Shown here: positions 18,939 through 27,945 of the stretch, one piece after another
How the letters are laid out: each line of letters begins with the position of its first letter
Numbering within the stretch: the stretch's first letter is position 1
Source of the DNA: Sphingomonas sp. LHG3406-1
GTDB lineage: Bacteria; Pseudomonadota; Alphaproteobacteria; Sphingomonadales; Sphingomonadaceae
Direction of reading: 5' to 3'
NCBI RefSeq assembly: GCF_029637485.1
Contig: NZ_CP069128.1
Location: 1,892,001 to 1,956,000 of the forward strand
DNA: 64,000 nucleotides
The notes under the pieces: generated by a model
The model's input: only the letters and a program-made list of their open reading frames with translations
Database searches by the model: none
Told to the model about the DNA's origin: nothing
Program-made: the position numbers and the translations under genes

Positions 18939-20572
18939 GCGACAATGGCGCGCTTGCCCGGCTCGCGACCCTTCCGCTGCTCCAGCGGCTGGTCGCGCGC
19001 GGCAAGCCGCCGCTGCGTCTCGTCGGCGTGGCCCGCGATCATGTCACCGGCACCAAAGCCCGTGGGGCGCAACTGCTTGCCCGGCGCTTCCTGGCCGGGG
19101 GCGAGGCGGTCGACCTTGCGGAGTTCGACTGGACCAAGGTCGATCCGGCCAGCCCGCTCGGCGCCGAGCTCCATGGCTTCTCCTGGCTGCGCGACCTCGC
19201 CGCCGCCGCCACCCGCGAGCGCGGCGCGGCGATCGCCGAGGATCTGGTCGGCCGCTGGCTGATCGCTCACGGCGAGAAGGTCGACGCGGCCTGGGCGCCG
19301 GCCCTGCTCGGCGAGCGGCTGCTCTTCTGGCTGGCCTATGCGCCCTACATCCTGTCGCGGCGCGACCCGGCCTATCGCTCGGCCCTGCTCAACACCATGG
19401 CGCGGGGCGCGCGGCACCTCAGCGCCCATGCCGACGAAGCGCCGCCGGGCCTGCCGCGAATCACCGCCTGGGCCGGCCTCACTGCCGCCTGCCTGTTGCT
19501 GTCCTCGGGCACCGGCCGGCTCGCGAAGGCCGAGGGCGGTCTGTCCCGCGCCCTCGCCAGCGCCCAGTTCGACGATGGCGGCCTGATGAGCCGTTCGCCC
19601 GCCGACCAGGCCGCCCTGGTCGACCGGCTCGGCCTCCTCCGCGCCGCCTATGCCGCCGCCCGGCAGGAATATCCGCAAGGCTTCGAGGATGGTGGCGCGG
19701 TCGCGCTGGCGGCGCTTCATGGCGTCACCATGGGCGACGGGTCGCTGTCGAGCTGGCAGGGCGGCAACGAAGGGAGCCGCGCCGGGCTGGCCGCACTGGT
19801 GGAAGGCTGCGGCTTCCGCGCCCGCCCGCTGCGCATTCCGCGCGGCTGGGGCTACCACCGGCTGAGCGCGCTCGGTACCGTGCTGGTGATCGACGCCGCG
19901 CCCCCGCCCGCCCGCAAGCTCACCAAGGCCGCTTCCGCTTCCACGCTCGCCATCGAGATCAGCGACGGGCAGCAGAAGCTGGTGGTCAACTGCGGCGGCC
20001 CCGGTCCGCATGTCGCCAGCCTGCCCCAGGGCCTCGCCGCCGCGCTGCGCACCACCGCCGCCCATTCGACCCTAACGCTGTCCGACACCAACAGCAGCGC
20101 CATCCTGCCCGACGGCTCGCTCGGCCGCGGAGTCGAGGAAGTGTCGGTCAGCCGCAGCGAGGACAATGACGCAAGCCGGATCGAATGCGGACACGACGGC
20201 TATGTCCGTGCCTTCGGCCTGGTCCACAGCCGCGCGCTCAGCCTCGGCAACGACGGCAAGGAAGTGCGCGGGCTCGATCGCCTCGCGCCGCGCGGCCGCA
20301 AGAAGATCCGCGAGGACGTGCCCTTCGCCATCCGCTTCCACCTCGCTGCCGGAGTCGAGGCGGTGCCGACGGCCGACGGGCTCGGTGCGCTGATCCGCTC
20401 GCCCGGTGCCCCGCCCTGGACCTTCCGCTGCCGCGGCGCGCAGCTCGGGCTGGAGGAAAGCGTGGTGGTCGACGGCGCGGGCGCCCTCCGCTCCACCCTC
20501 CAGCTGGTGCTTGTCGGCGAGGTGTCGCACCTCGGCGGCGAAGTCGGCTGGCAGTTCCGCCGATCGAGCTGA
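18935..20572 (+). CDS. Heparinase II/III family protein
   Basis: 545 aa. An all-alpha N-terminal toroid-like region (about 1-280, [25 protein letters not shown]) is followed by a beta-rich C-terminal half (from about 315, [21 protein letters not shown] to the end) as in heparinase II/III polysaccharide lyase-like proteins. No signal peptide is visible, so it may act in the cytoplasm or be exported differently. Catalytic residues cannot be placed with confidence. The ATG at 18935 overlaps the rpe stop (ATGA). This rsmB-rpe-heparinase-purH order is, to my recollection, common in sphingomonads. Confidence 0.78.
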   Translation: MSDNGALARLATLPLLQRLVARGKPPLRLVGVARDHVTGTKARGAQLLARRFLAGGEAVDLAEFDWTKVDPASPLGAELHGFSWLRDLAAAATRERGAAIAEDLVGRWLIAHGEKVDAAWAPALLGERLLFWLAYAPYILSRRDPAYRSALLNTMARGARHLSAHADEAPPGLPRITAWAGLTAACLLLSSGTGRLAKAEGGLSRALASAQFDDGGLMSRSPADQAALVDRLGLLRAAYAAARQEYPQGFEDGGAVALAALHGVTMGDGSLSSWQGGNEGSRAGLAALVEGCGFRARPLRIPRGWGYHRLSALGTVLVIDAAPPPARKLTKAASASTLAIEISDGQQKLVVNCGGPGPHVASLPQGLAAALRTTAAHSTLTLSDTNSSAILPDGSLGRGVEEVSVSRSEDNDASRIECGHDGYVRAFGLVHSRALSLGNDGKEVRGLDRLAPRGRKKIREDVPFAIRFHLAAGVEAVPTADGLGALIRSPGAPPWTFRCRGAQLGLEESVVVDGAGALRSTLQLVLVGEVSHLGGEVGWQFRRSS

Positions 20573-20627
20573 TCGCCGCTCCCCCGGGCGGGGTGACGAA
20601 GGGCGGCTGGTTCATTAAAGGGCCGCC

Positions 20628-22220
20628 ATGACCGACCTCGTCCCCGTCCGCCGCGCCCTCATCTCCCTGTCGGACAAATCCGGCCTCGAGGAACTCGCGG
20701 CCGGCCTCGTGCGGCACGGCGTTGAGCTGGTTTCGACCGGCGGTACGGCAGCAAAGCTCCGCGACTTCGGTCATCGGGTGAAGGACGTCAGCGACCTGAC
20801 CGGCTTTCCCGAGATGATGGATGGGCGGGTCAAGACGCTGCACCCCAAGGTTCATGGCGGCCTCCTCGCCGTGCGCGACGAGGCGTCGCATGCCGATGCC
20901 GCGGCGGAGCATGGGATCGGCTTCATCGACCTTCTGGTCGTCAACCTCTACCCGTTCGAGAAGACGGTCGCCGGCGGCGCGGACCGTGACACGGTGATCG
21001 AGAATATCGACATCGGTGGACCCTCGATGGTCCGCTCCTCGGCCAAGAACCACCGCTACGTCGCCTGCGTCACCGATCCGGGCGATTATCCGGCGCTGCT
21101 GGCCGAGCTGCACGAACACGGCGGCATGACGTCACTCGGCCTTCGCAAGCGGCTCGCGGCCAAGGCGTTCGCCCGCACCGCCGCCTATGACAGCGCCATC
21201 GCCTCCTGGTTCGCGTTCGCCGACCAGGGCGAAGCGATGCCGGCGACGCTGCCGCTGGCGCTGACCAAGGCGTCCGAGCTCCGCTACGGCGAGAATCCGC
21301 ACCAGTCGGCGGCGCTCTACCTGCCACAGGCGAGCGGCACAGCCGGGATCGCCGGTGCGCGGCAGGTGCAGGGCAAGGAGCTCAGCTACAACAACCTCAA
21401 CGATGCCGACGCCGCGCTTGAGCTCGTCTCCGAGTTCCGCGGTGGGCAGCCCGCCTGCGTCATCGTCAAGCATGCCAATCCGTGCGGCGTGGCCGAGGGA
21501 ACGACGCTGGAGCAGGCCTATACGGCGGCCTTCCAGTGCGATTCCGTGTCGGCCTTCGGCGGGATCGTCGCGGTCAATCGGCCGCTGGACGGCGCGACGG
21601 CGCGGGCGATCACCGACATCTTCACCGAGGTGGTGATCGCGCCCGACGCCGACAGTGAGGCGCTGGCGGTGTTCGCGGCGAAGAAGAGCCTCCGCCTGCT
21701 GCTGACCGGCGACTTGCCCGATCCGCGCCGGCCCGGCCTCATGCTCAAGAGTATCGCTGGCGGCATGCTGGTGCAGAGCCGTGACAATGGCGTGATTATT
21801 CCCTCGGACCTCAAGGTCGTGACCCGTCGCCAGCCGACCGCACAGGAAGTTTCCGACTGCCGCTTTGCCTGGACCGTCGCCAAGCACGTCAAATCGAATG
21901 CCATCGTCTACGCCAAGGACGGCGTCTCGGCAGGCATCGGCGCGGGGCAGATGAACCGGCGCGATTCGGCGCGGATCGCAGCGGCCAAGGCGCGCGAGGC
22001 GGCGGAGACCTTCGGCTGGGCGCAGCCGCGGACGGCCGGCTCGGCGGTGGCGAGCGACGCCTTCTTCCCCTTCGCCGACGGTCTGCTCGCGGCGGTGGAG
22101 GCCGGTGCGACGGCGGTGATCCAGCCCGGCGGCTCCATGCGTGACGCCGAGGTCATCGCTGCCGCCGACGAGGCGGGTCTGGCCATGCTGTTCACGGGGA
22201 TGCGCCACTTCCGGCACTAG
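20628..22220 (+). CDS. purH: Bifunctional AICAR transformylase / IMP cyclohydrolase
   Basis: 530 aa, last two steps of IMP synthesis. N-terminal cyclohydrolase (MGS-like) domain with [39 protein letters not shown]-terminal transformylase with [23 protein letters not shown], the catalytic Lys-His of [12 protein letters not shown] and FFPFADGL. Starts 55 bases after the heparinase-like gene. Its stop is 6 bases from that of the convergent flippase. Confidence 0.98.
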   Translation: MTDLVPVRRALISLSDKSGLEELAAGLVRHGVELVSTGGTAAKLRDFGHRVKDVSDLTGFPEMMDGRVKTLHPKVHGGLLAVRDEASHADAAAEHGIGFIDLLVVNLYPFEKTVAGGADRDTVIENIDIGGPSMVRSSAKNHRYVACVTDPGDYPALLAELHEHGGMTSLGLRKRLAAKAFARTAAYDSAIASWFAFADQGEAMPATLPLALTKASELRYGENPHQSAALYLPQASGTAGIAGARQVQGKELSYNNLNDADAALELVSEFRGGQPACVIVKHANPCGVAEGTTLEQAYTAAFQCDSVSAFGGIVAVNRPLDGATARAITDIFTEVVIAPDADSEALAVFAAKKSLRLLLTGDLPDPRRPGLMLKSIAGGMLVQSRDNGVIIPSDLKVVTRRQPTAQEVSDCRFAWTVAKHVKSNAIVYAKDGVSAGIGAGQMNRRDSARIAAAKAREAAETFGWAQPRTAGSAVASDAFFPFADGLLAAVEAGATAVIQPGGSMRDAEVIAAADEAGLAMLFTGMRHFRH

Positions 22221-22226
22221 GGCCCG

Positions 22227-23759
22227 TCAGCGCGCCGCATTCCCCGTCGTGCCCGGCGCCGGCAGGTCGACGTTGATGTCCTTCTTCTTCATCTTGAACA
22301 GCAGCCGGTCCTCGGGACCGAATCCCTTCTTCCAGATGACGAAGCCGAAGGACGCGAGGATCAGCGGGATGCCGATGCTGAGCTCGATCCATTCGGGCGC
22401 GAGGATGGCGAGCTGCCCGGCAACCACCGCCGCGCCGGCCGCCCACAGCAGTGGCCAGCGCCAGCCGCTGACCGGCGCTCCGAGCAGGCGGCTCGCAAGC
22501 CGCGCCTTGGTGACGGCGGCGAAGGCGAGCGCCAGGCACAAGGCCACCGCCGGTGCCGTCGCCTGCCATTCGGGCGGCCAGTCCAGGCGGCGGAAGATGA
22601 GGATCAGGGCGACCGTCAGCACCGCTTGAAGCGCCAGCATGGCCAGGCTCAGCATCATGTTGCGGTGGCGCGCGATGTAGATGAGCGCTGCCTCGCTGGT
22701 GGTGGCCGTCGCCGCGATCACCTCGGCGCCGAGCAGGAAGACGAGCGCGGCGGTGCCGGCGACGAAGGCGGGTCCGACCAGGCCCATCACGCCCTCGCCC
22801 GGAATGCCGAGCGAGAGGGCAACGGCGGCCTGCGCCGCGATCACCCAGAAGCCGACCTGCCGGATCTGCCGCGCGACCCCGACCCGGTCCCCCTCCTCCA
22901 GGCTCCGGCTGATCACCGGCCCGAGGATGGGATCGAAGCTGGTCTTGAGCTTGCTCGGCAGCGAGGCGACGTTCTGCGCGACATAATAGATGCCGACCAG
23001 CGCCGGCGTCGCGAACAGGCCGAGGATGGCGAGGTCGATTCGCCGGCTCGCCCATTCGACCGTGTCCGCGGCCGCGATCGGCATGTAGCGCCGCGCGAGC
23101 TGCCAGCTTTCGGTCGGCTGGGGCCGCCAGCCTTCGGCCTTGCCGTAGGTGCGCAGGAACGGAATGGCCGAGGCAACGAGGGCCGCGATCATCGACAGCG
23201 CGTAGGCGAAGATCAGGCCGTCGCGCTTCGAGACGAAGGCGAACACCAGGGCCGCAATGCTGATCGTCCATGGCTCGACGATTGCCCGGGCCCGGACCGT
23301 CGCGCCGACATCGTGGCGATAGGCCAGCGCGGCCAGCATCACGTCGCTCCACGCCAGCGCTAGGACGGCGACCGGAAGAAGCCATTCGAGCCCGTAGATC
23401 GTGGAGTTGGGGAACATCGCCTGGGGGAAGGCGAACAGCAGGGCCATCCCGACCACGCTGGCCATGAAGGCGACCAGCAATGCGTCCCAGGTCACGCAGA
23501 CATGCGGCTTGTCGGTCTTGCTCAATTGCTCGGCGAGCCCGCGCTTGAGGCCAAGAGTGGCGATCTGCGCCACGAACTCGACCACCAGCACGGCATAGGC
23601 GAAGCGGCCCAGCGCCTCGGCGCCGTACATGCGCCCGGCGATGAACAGGAAGGGCAGGCGTGCGGCCAGCCGGAGGAGGAAGCCGAAGAAGTTGATCCGC
23701 CCGCCGCGGGCGAGGGCCGCAAGGTCGTTGCGGCCGGCTTCGGCGCTTTCCGCGCTCAA
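22227..23759 (-). CDS. Oligosaccharide flippase family (Wzx/MATE-like) protein
   Basis: 510-aa integral membrane protein with about 12-14 hydrophobic segments. The N-terminus (FFGFLLRLAARLPFLFIAGRMYGAEALGRFAY) matches polysaccharide-biosynthesis flippases. A soluble, charged C-terminal tail (about 480-510) is present. It presumably moves a lipid-linked glycan across the inner membrane; no glycosyltransferases sit nearby, so the cargo is unknown. The start codon overlaps the polA stop by 4 bases (ATGA), an unusual coupling with a DNA polymerase. Confidence 0.82.
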   Translation of the reverse strand: MSAESAEAGRNDLAALARGGRINFFGFLLRLAARLPFLFIAGRMYGAEALGRFAYAVLVVEFVAQIATLGLKRGLAEQLSKTDKPHVCVTWDALLVAFMASVVGMALLFAFPQAMFPNSTIYGLEWLLPVAVLALAWSDVMLAALAYRHDVGATVRARAIVEPWTISIAALVFAFVSKRDGLIFAYALSMIAALVASAIPFLRTYGKAEGWRPQPTESWQLARRYMPIAAADTVEWASRRIDLAILGLFATPALVGIYYVAQNVASLPSKLKTSFDPILGPVISRSLEEGDRVGVARQIRQVGFWVIAAQAAVALSLGIPGEGVMGLVGPAFVAGTAALVFLLGAEVIAATATTSEAALIYIARHRNMMLSLAMLALQAVLTVALILIFRRLDWPPEWQATAPAVALCLALAFAAVTKARLASRLLGAPVSGWRWPLLWAAGAAVVAGQLAILAPEWIELSIGIPLILASFGFVIWKKGFGPEDRLLFKMKKKDINVDLPAPGTTGNAAR

Positions 23760-26539
23760 TGCGCGACGCCCCAGTTGGCGCCCCAGCCCACTTCCACGCT
23801 CAGCGGTACGGTCAGCGTAACGACTGGTTCGGCGGCCGACGCCATGACGTCACGAATCACCGCCGCGGCGCGTTCTTCGTCGCCCTGCGGCACTTCGAAC
23901 ACCAGTTCGTCGTGGACCTGCAGCAGCATCCGCGTGCGGGTCAGGCCAGCCGCCGCCAGCGCCGCGGGCATCTTCACCATGGCGCGCTTGATGATGTCGG
24001 CGCTGGTGCCCTGAATCGGCGCGTTGATCGCGGCACGCTCGGCCGACTGGCGGAGGTTCATGACGCCCGACCGGATGTTCGGGAAATGCGTCTTGCGACC
24101 GAACAGCGTCTCGCTGAAGCCGCATTCGCGGACTTGGCTGAGGGTGGTCGAGATATAGTCCTTGATGCCGGGGAAGCGCTCGAAATAGCGATCGATCATC
24201 GCCTTCGCCTCGTCCCGGCCGATGCCCATCCGCCCGGCCAGGCCGAAGGCGGAGATGCCGTAGAGGATGGCGAAGTTGATCGTCTTGGCCTTGTTGCGGC
24301 TGTCCTTGCCGTCGTCGCCGAACACTTCGCGCGCGGTGATGGTGTGGATGTCGTCGCCGCGGGCGAAGGCCTCCTTGAGCTGCGGAACGTCGGCGAAATG
24401 GGCGGCGAGCCGAAGCTCGATCTGGCCGTAGTCAGCGCTGAGCAAGCTGAAGCCTTCCTCAGCGATGAAGGCGTTGCGGATCCGCGCGCCGATCTCGGTC
24501 CTGATCGGGATGTTCTGGAGATTGGGGTCGTTGGAGCTGAGTCGCCCCGTCTGCGCCGCCGCCAGCGCATAACGGGTGTGGACCCGGTTGCTCCTAGGGT
24601 CGATCTGCGCCTGCAGCGCATCGGTATAGGTGACTCGAAGCTTGGTCAGCAGCCGCCAGTCGAGCACCAGCCGCGCGACCTCGACGCCCTCGGCCTCCAG
24701 CCGCTCGAGCTCGCTCTGGTCGGTCGAATAGGCGCCTGACTTGCCCTTGCGCCCGCCCTTGAGCCCGAGCCGGTCGTAGAGCACGCCGCCGAGCTGCTGC
24801 GGCGATCCGATGGTGAAGGGGCCGCCGGCCGCCTCGTAGATCTTCTCCTCCAGCCGCGCAGTCTCGGTCGCGAAGGTTTCGGACAGTTCGGCGAGATAGG
24901 CGCGGTCGACCTTGATGCCGTCGCGCTCCATGGCGCCGACCACCGGCACCAGCGGCAGGTCGACGAGGCGATAGACGCGCGTCGCATGCTCGGCCGCGAG
25001 CCGGTGCTCCAGCCGGTGCCACAGCCGCCACACCATGTCGGCATTCTCGGCAGCATATTCGGTGGCGGCAGCGATGGCCGCGTCGCCGAAGCGAATCGCC
25101 TTCTGCCCGGTGCCGCACACCGCCTTGAGCGGCAGGCACTCATGTTCGAAATGGCGCTTCACCAATTCGTCGAGGCCGTGGCCGAAGCGCCCGCTGTCGA
25201 GCGCAAAGCTGGCCAGCATGACGTCCTCGGCCGCCGCGACCCGGATGCCCTGGTCGGACAGGAGCTTCAGCGGCTCCTTGAGATTGTGGCCGATCTTGAG
25301 GACGCTATCGTCCTCCAGCAGCGGCTTCAGCAGCGCCAGTCCCTCGGCGAGCCGGAGCTGCGCCGGCCCCTCGCTCAGCAGGTCGCCGCCGCCATGACCA
25401 AGCGGGACGTAGGCCGCACGGCCGGGAGCCAGCGCAAGGCTCACGCCCGCCAGTCCCTCGGACAGGCCATGGCCGCCGTCGCCTTGAAGGTCGATCGCGA
25501 CCCGGCCCTGCGTCCGCGCCTCGGCGATCCACTGCGCCAGCGTCCCGGCATCGGCGATGGTGACATAGGCGCCGCGATCGACGCTGATCGGCTCCGGATC
25601 GCCTGGTCCAGCCGGAATCGGTGCCAGCGCGGGCCGCTCGCCCTCGGACGGCCGGGCGCCCTGCCCGACCATCCGGTTGAGCAGGGTCTTCCAGCCCTGG
25701 TCCAGGAGGAACTCGCGCAGCGGCTCCTCCGGAATGTTCTTCATCTCCAGCGCGTCGAGCGGCTCGGGCAGGTTCATTTCGCACACCAGCCGCACCAGCT
25801 CGCGGCTGAGGCGGGCATTGTCGGCATGCTCGATGAGATTCTGCCTGAGCTTCGGCTTCTTGATGTCCGGCGCGGCGGCCAGCACCGCTTCCAGGCTGCC
25901 ATGTTCCTGGATGAGCTGGCTGGCGGTCTTCGGCCCGATGCCCGGAACGCCCGGCACGTTGTCGACGCTGTCGCCCATCAGCGCGAGCACGTCGCCGAGT
26001 TGTTCGGGCGGAACACCAAATTTCTCAATCACATAGGAGCGGTCGATTTTTCGGTCGTTCATCGTATCGAGCATGTCGATCGATTTGTCGTCGTCGATCA
26101 GCTGCATCAGGTCCTTGTCGGAGCTGACGACGGTCACCTTCCAGCCGCGCTTGGCCGCTTCGGTGACGTAGCAGGCGATGATGTCGTCGGCTTCCAGCCC
26201 CGCTTCCTCGATGCAGGGAATGGAAAAGGCGCGGGTGGCGACGCGGATCAGCGGCAGCTGGGGGACCAGGTCCTCGGGCGTCGGCGGCCGGTGCGCCTTG
26301 TACTGGTCGTACATCTCGTTGCGGAACGAGGAGGAGCCCTTGTCGAGGATCACCGCCAGGTGGGTCGGACCATCGGCGCGGCTCAGCCCTTCCGCCAGCT
26401 TCCACAGCATCGCCGTATAGCCGTAGACCGCCCCCACGTTCATGCCGTGGCGGTTGGTCAGCGGCGGCAGCCGGTGGTAGGCGCGAAAGATGTAGCTGGA
26501 CCCGTCGACGAGGTAGAGATGGGGCTGGGCATCAGACAT
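23756..26539 (-). CDS. polA: DNA polymerase I with a degenerate proofreading domain
   Basis: 927 aa. The 5'-3' exonuclease (1-290) is intact: LYLVDGSSYIFRAYH, SSDKDLMQL, GDSVDNVPGVPGIGPKTA. The polymerase is intact: motif A DYGQIELRLAAH, motif B AKTINFAILYG, motif C QVHDELVFE. The middle 3'-5' exonuclease domain (about 325-510) has lost most of its DEDDy residues by position: Asp350 is kept, but the expected Glu is Gln352, the NLKYD Asp is Pro423, and the YAAED Asp is Asn499. Proofreading is therefore predicted absent. Start at ATG 26539. Confidence 0.96.
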   Translation of the reverse strand: MSDAQPHLYLVDGSSYIFRAYHRLPPLTNRHGMNVGAVYGYTAMLWKLAEGLSRADGPTHLAVILDKGSSSFRNEMYDQYKAHRPPTPEDLVPQLPLIRVATRAFSIPCIEEAGLEADDIIACYVTEAAKRGWKVTVVSSDKDLMQLIDDDKSIDMLDTMNDRKIDRSYVIEKFGVPPEQLGDVLALMGDSVDNVPGVPGIGPKTASQLIQEHGSLEAVLAAAPDIKKPKLRQNLIEHADNARLSRELVRLVCEMNLPEPLDALEMKNIPEEPLREFLLDQGWKTLLNRMVGQGARPSEGERPALAPIPAGPGDPEPISVDRGAYVTIADAGTLAQWIAEARTQGRVAIDLQGDGGHGLSEGLAGVSLALAPGRAAYVPLGHGGGDLLSEGPAQLRLAEGLALLKPLLEDDSVLKIGHNLKEPLKLLSDQGIRVAAAEDVMLASFALDSGRFGHGLDELVKRHFEHECLPLKAVCGTGQKAIRFGDAAIAAATEYAAENADMVWRLWHRLEHRLAAEHATRVYRLVDLPLVPVVGAMERDGIKVDRAYLAELSETFATETARLEEKIYEAAGGPFTIGSPQQLGGVLYDRLGLKGGRKGKSGAYSTDQSELERLEAEGVEVARLVLDWRLLTKLRVTYTDALQAQIDPRSNRVHTRYALAAAQTGRLSSNDPNLQNIPIRTEIGARIRNAFIAEEGFSLLSADYGQIELRLAAHFADVPQLKEAFARGDDIHTITAREVFGDDGKDSRNKAKTINFAILYGISAFGLAGRMGIGRDEAKAMIDRYFERFPGIKDYISTTLSQVRECGFSETLFGRKTHFPNIRSGVMNLRQSAERAAINAPIQGTSADIIKRAMVKMPAALAAAGLTRTRMLLQVHDELVFEVPQGDEERAAAVIRDVMASAAEPVVTLTVPLSVEVGWGANWGVAH

Positions 26540-26602
26540 GAAGCGGCGGCTTTAGCATGTTCGGCGGGTCTGGGAACGCTTGGCCTTTGCCGAAAACCCC
26601 GA

Positions 26603-26616
26603 TTGATCCAGGTCAA
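26603..26616 (+). promoter_or_regulatory. FNR/FixK-like box
   Basis: The sequence TTGATCCAGGTCAA matches the FNR/FixK/FnrL consensus TTGAT-N4-ATCAA with one mismatch. It sits 55 bases before the start of the small membrane protein at 26672, a suitable distance for an activator site, and 63 bases upstream of polA on the other strand. Oxygen-responsive control is inferred from the motif only. Confidence 0.55.
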
Positions 26617-26671
26617 TGGCTGACGTTCCGACCTGCCTTACTCCTTCGCCCACAAGCCAAGGAGAATCATC

Positions 26672-27112
26672 ATGTCGGACCGTTTCGACAAGGAGCTGCT
26701 GACGGCGCGGGGCGAGGTTGTCGCTGCACCGGAAGTGCTCGCAAAAGAGGCCGCCAGCGGTTGCGAGGACCGCAATTTCGGTCTTCCGCCAGTCATCCTG
26801 CTCGGCTCGTTCGGCCTCTTCCTTGCCTATCTGGCGGTGATGTGGGTGGGCTTTGCCGCGGACGGGCTGGTGCTGCCGATGGCCGTCAACTTCATCTTCG
26901 TCGCCGCCTTCGCCTACGTGCCGGCCAAGTGGGCGACGATGAAGCCCGACCACAAGGACAAGGCGATCCCCATGGCCCGCTTCCGCGCCGCCGGGATCGA
27001 CACGCTGACCGGCCGCACCTCGGCGCGCGAGGCGACGACGCTCGTCCTGCTGCTTCCCGCCTGCACCCTGTTCTGGGGCATCGCCATGACCACCATCGCG
27101 GCGCTGGTCTGA
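26672..27112 (+). CDS. Uncharacterised small membrane protein
   Basis: 146 aa, not recognised. A polar N-terminus (1-40) precedes three hydrophobic segments: residues 47-69, 70-90 and 122-146. The start at 26672 has a clean Shine-Dalgarno AAGGAGA about 7 bases upstream. An FNR/FixK-like box lies 55 bases before the start, so it may belong to a low-oxygen regulon. It is followed by a strong terminator and so is probably monocistronic. Confidence 0.7.
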   Translation: MSDRFDKELLTARGEVVAAPEVLAKEAASGCEDRNFGLPPVILLGSFGLFLAYLAVMWVGFAADGLVLPMAVNFIFVAAFAYVPAKWATMKPDHKDKAIPMARFRAAGIDTLTGRTSAREATTLVLLLPACTLFWGIAMTTIAALV

Positions 27113-27148
27113 CCTCCCTGGCTTGAACGGCAGGCCAGATCCCCAGAC

Positions 27149-27184
27149 GCGCGGCTCCGGAATCAACCCCGGGGCCGCGCTTTT
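27149..27184 (+). terminator. Rho-independent terminator
   Basis: A 12-bp stem, GCGCGGCTCCGG (27149-27160) with CCGGGGCCGCGC (27169-27180) and one G-T wobble, encloses an 8-base loop and is followed directly by TTTT. It lies 36 bases after the stop of the membrane protein at 26672-27112. Confidence 0.85.
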
Positions 27185-27222
27185 CCTTGGCTCGCGGGGT
27201 GAGCGGGACTAGGCTCCGCCGC

Positions 27223-27402
27223 ATGGCCGAGAAGTTCGCCCGACATAAGCAGCCCTGGACTCCGGACGAGAATGCCAAGCTGACCACGCTTGCCGCCAAG
27301 GGCATGGGGTTGAAGGCGATCGCCAAGGCGCTCACCCGCTCGGAAGAAAGCACGCAGGCGCAGGCCAAGGTGCTCAAGATCAAGATCGCCAAGATGCGCT
27401 GA
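27223..27402 (+). CDS. Small SANT/Myb-like hypothetical protein
   Basis: 59 aa, basic. The pattern W-T-P-D-E-N-A-K-L-T-T-L-A-A-K-G followed by a second helix KAIAKALTRSEESTQAQAKVLK resembles a single SANT/Myb-like or homeodomain-like three-helix unit, suggesting nucleic-acid binding, but I do not recognise a named family. Start at ATG 27223. It stands alone between a terminator and the next gene. Confidence 0.6.
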   Translation: MAEKFARHKQPWTPDENAKLTTLAAKGMGLKAIAKALTRSEESTQAQAKVLKIKIAKMR

Positions 27403-27657
27403 CCGGCCGTTCGTCGGTCTTTCCGGGCGTCTTTCGAAGCAGGCGCGACCGCAAGACCGGCCCAAGCTTCCCGTTCAGCGCCTTCGGAATGCTTGGACGG
27501 CTCGCCCGAGGCGTGGCGCGGCGGCAACGGTTGCGGCCTGTTCGCGGCGGAGCGCCCAATCGAGCAACGCGTCGAATCCCGAATCGTTGAGGCCGGGTCG
27601 TCGCCCGGTCCAGCTCGATGGGGGGCAGGCCGGCGGGCGACGGGTGAGGCGGCGAAC

Positions 27658-27945
27658 ATGAACAAGTTGATGGGAATGGCGGCCGGAGTGGCGTTGGTCG
27701 TGACGGCGCTGGGCGGAACGGCACAGCCGGCGGCGGCGCAGGAAGCTCCCGCCCCGGATCCCCGGATCCTCTGCCCATGGATGGTCAGCCAGGGCTACTT
27801 CCGCAATCACGGGGACTGCATGCATGGCTTCCGCGTCGGCGGCGCGGCCTATTGTCATACCTTGCAGCAGAACGTGCTGGAACTGCTCGGCTATCGCAGC
27901 CGCGGCGAATGCGTCGCCGCTGCCCGCCAGGCGGAACGCAATTAG
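27658..27945 (+). CDS. Small secreted four-cysteine protein, unknown
   Basis: 95 aa. Signal peptide of about 28 residues ([15 protein letters not shown], then Ala-rich, cleavage near AAAQ). The mature part is short with four Cys (C39, C54, C66, C85), enough for two disulfides, and aromatic positions ([16 protein letters not shown]). Not recognised. An upstream in-frame start (27493) exists, but the signal peptide marks ATG 27658. Its 3' end overlaps the convergent nadB by 4 bases. Confidence 0.65.
   Translation: MNKLMGMAAGVALVVTALGGTAQPAAAQEAPAPDPRILCPWMVSQGYFRNHGDCMHGFRVGGAAYCHTLQQNVLELLGYRSRGECVAAARQAERN

Noticed and set aside
27475..27640. Possible minus-strand short gene opposite the small secreted protein leader
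   Set aside because: No good start codon or ribosome-binding site and no recognisable domain, although the last 40 residues look protein-like.
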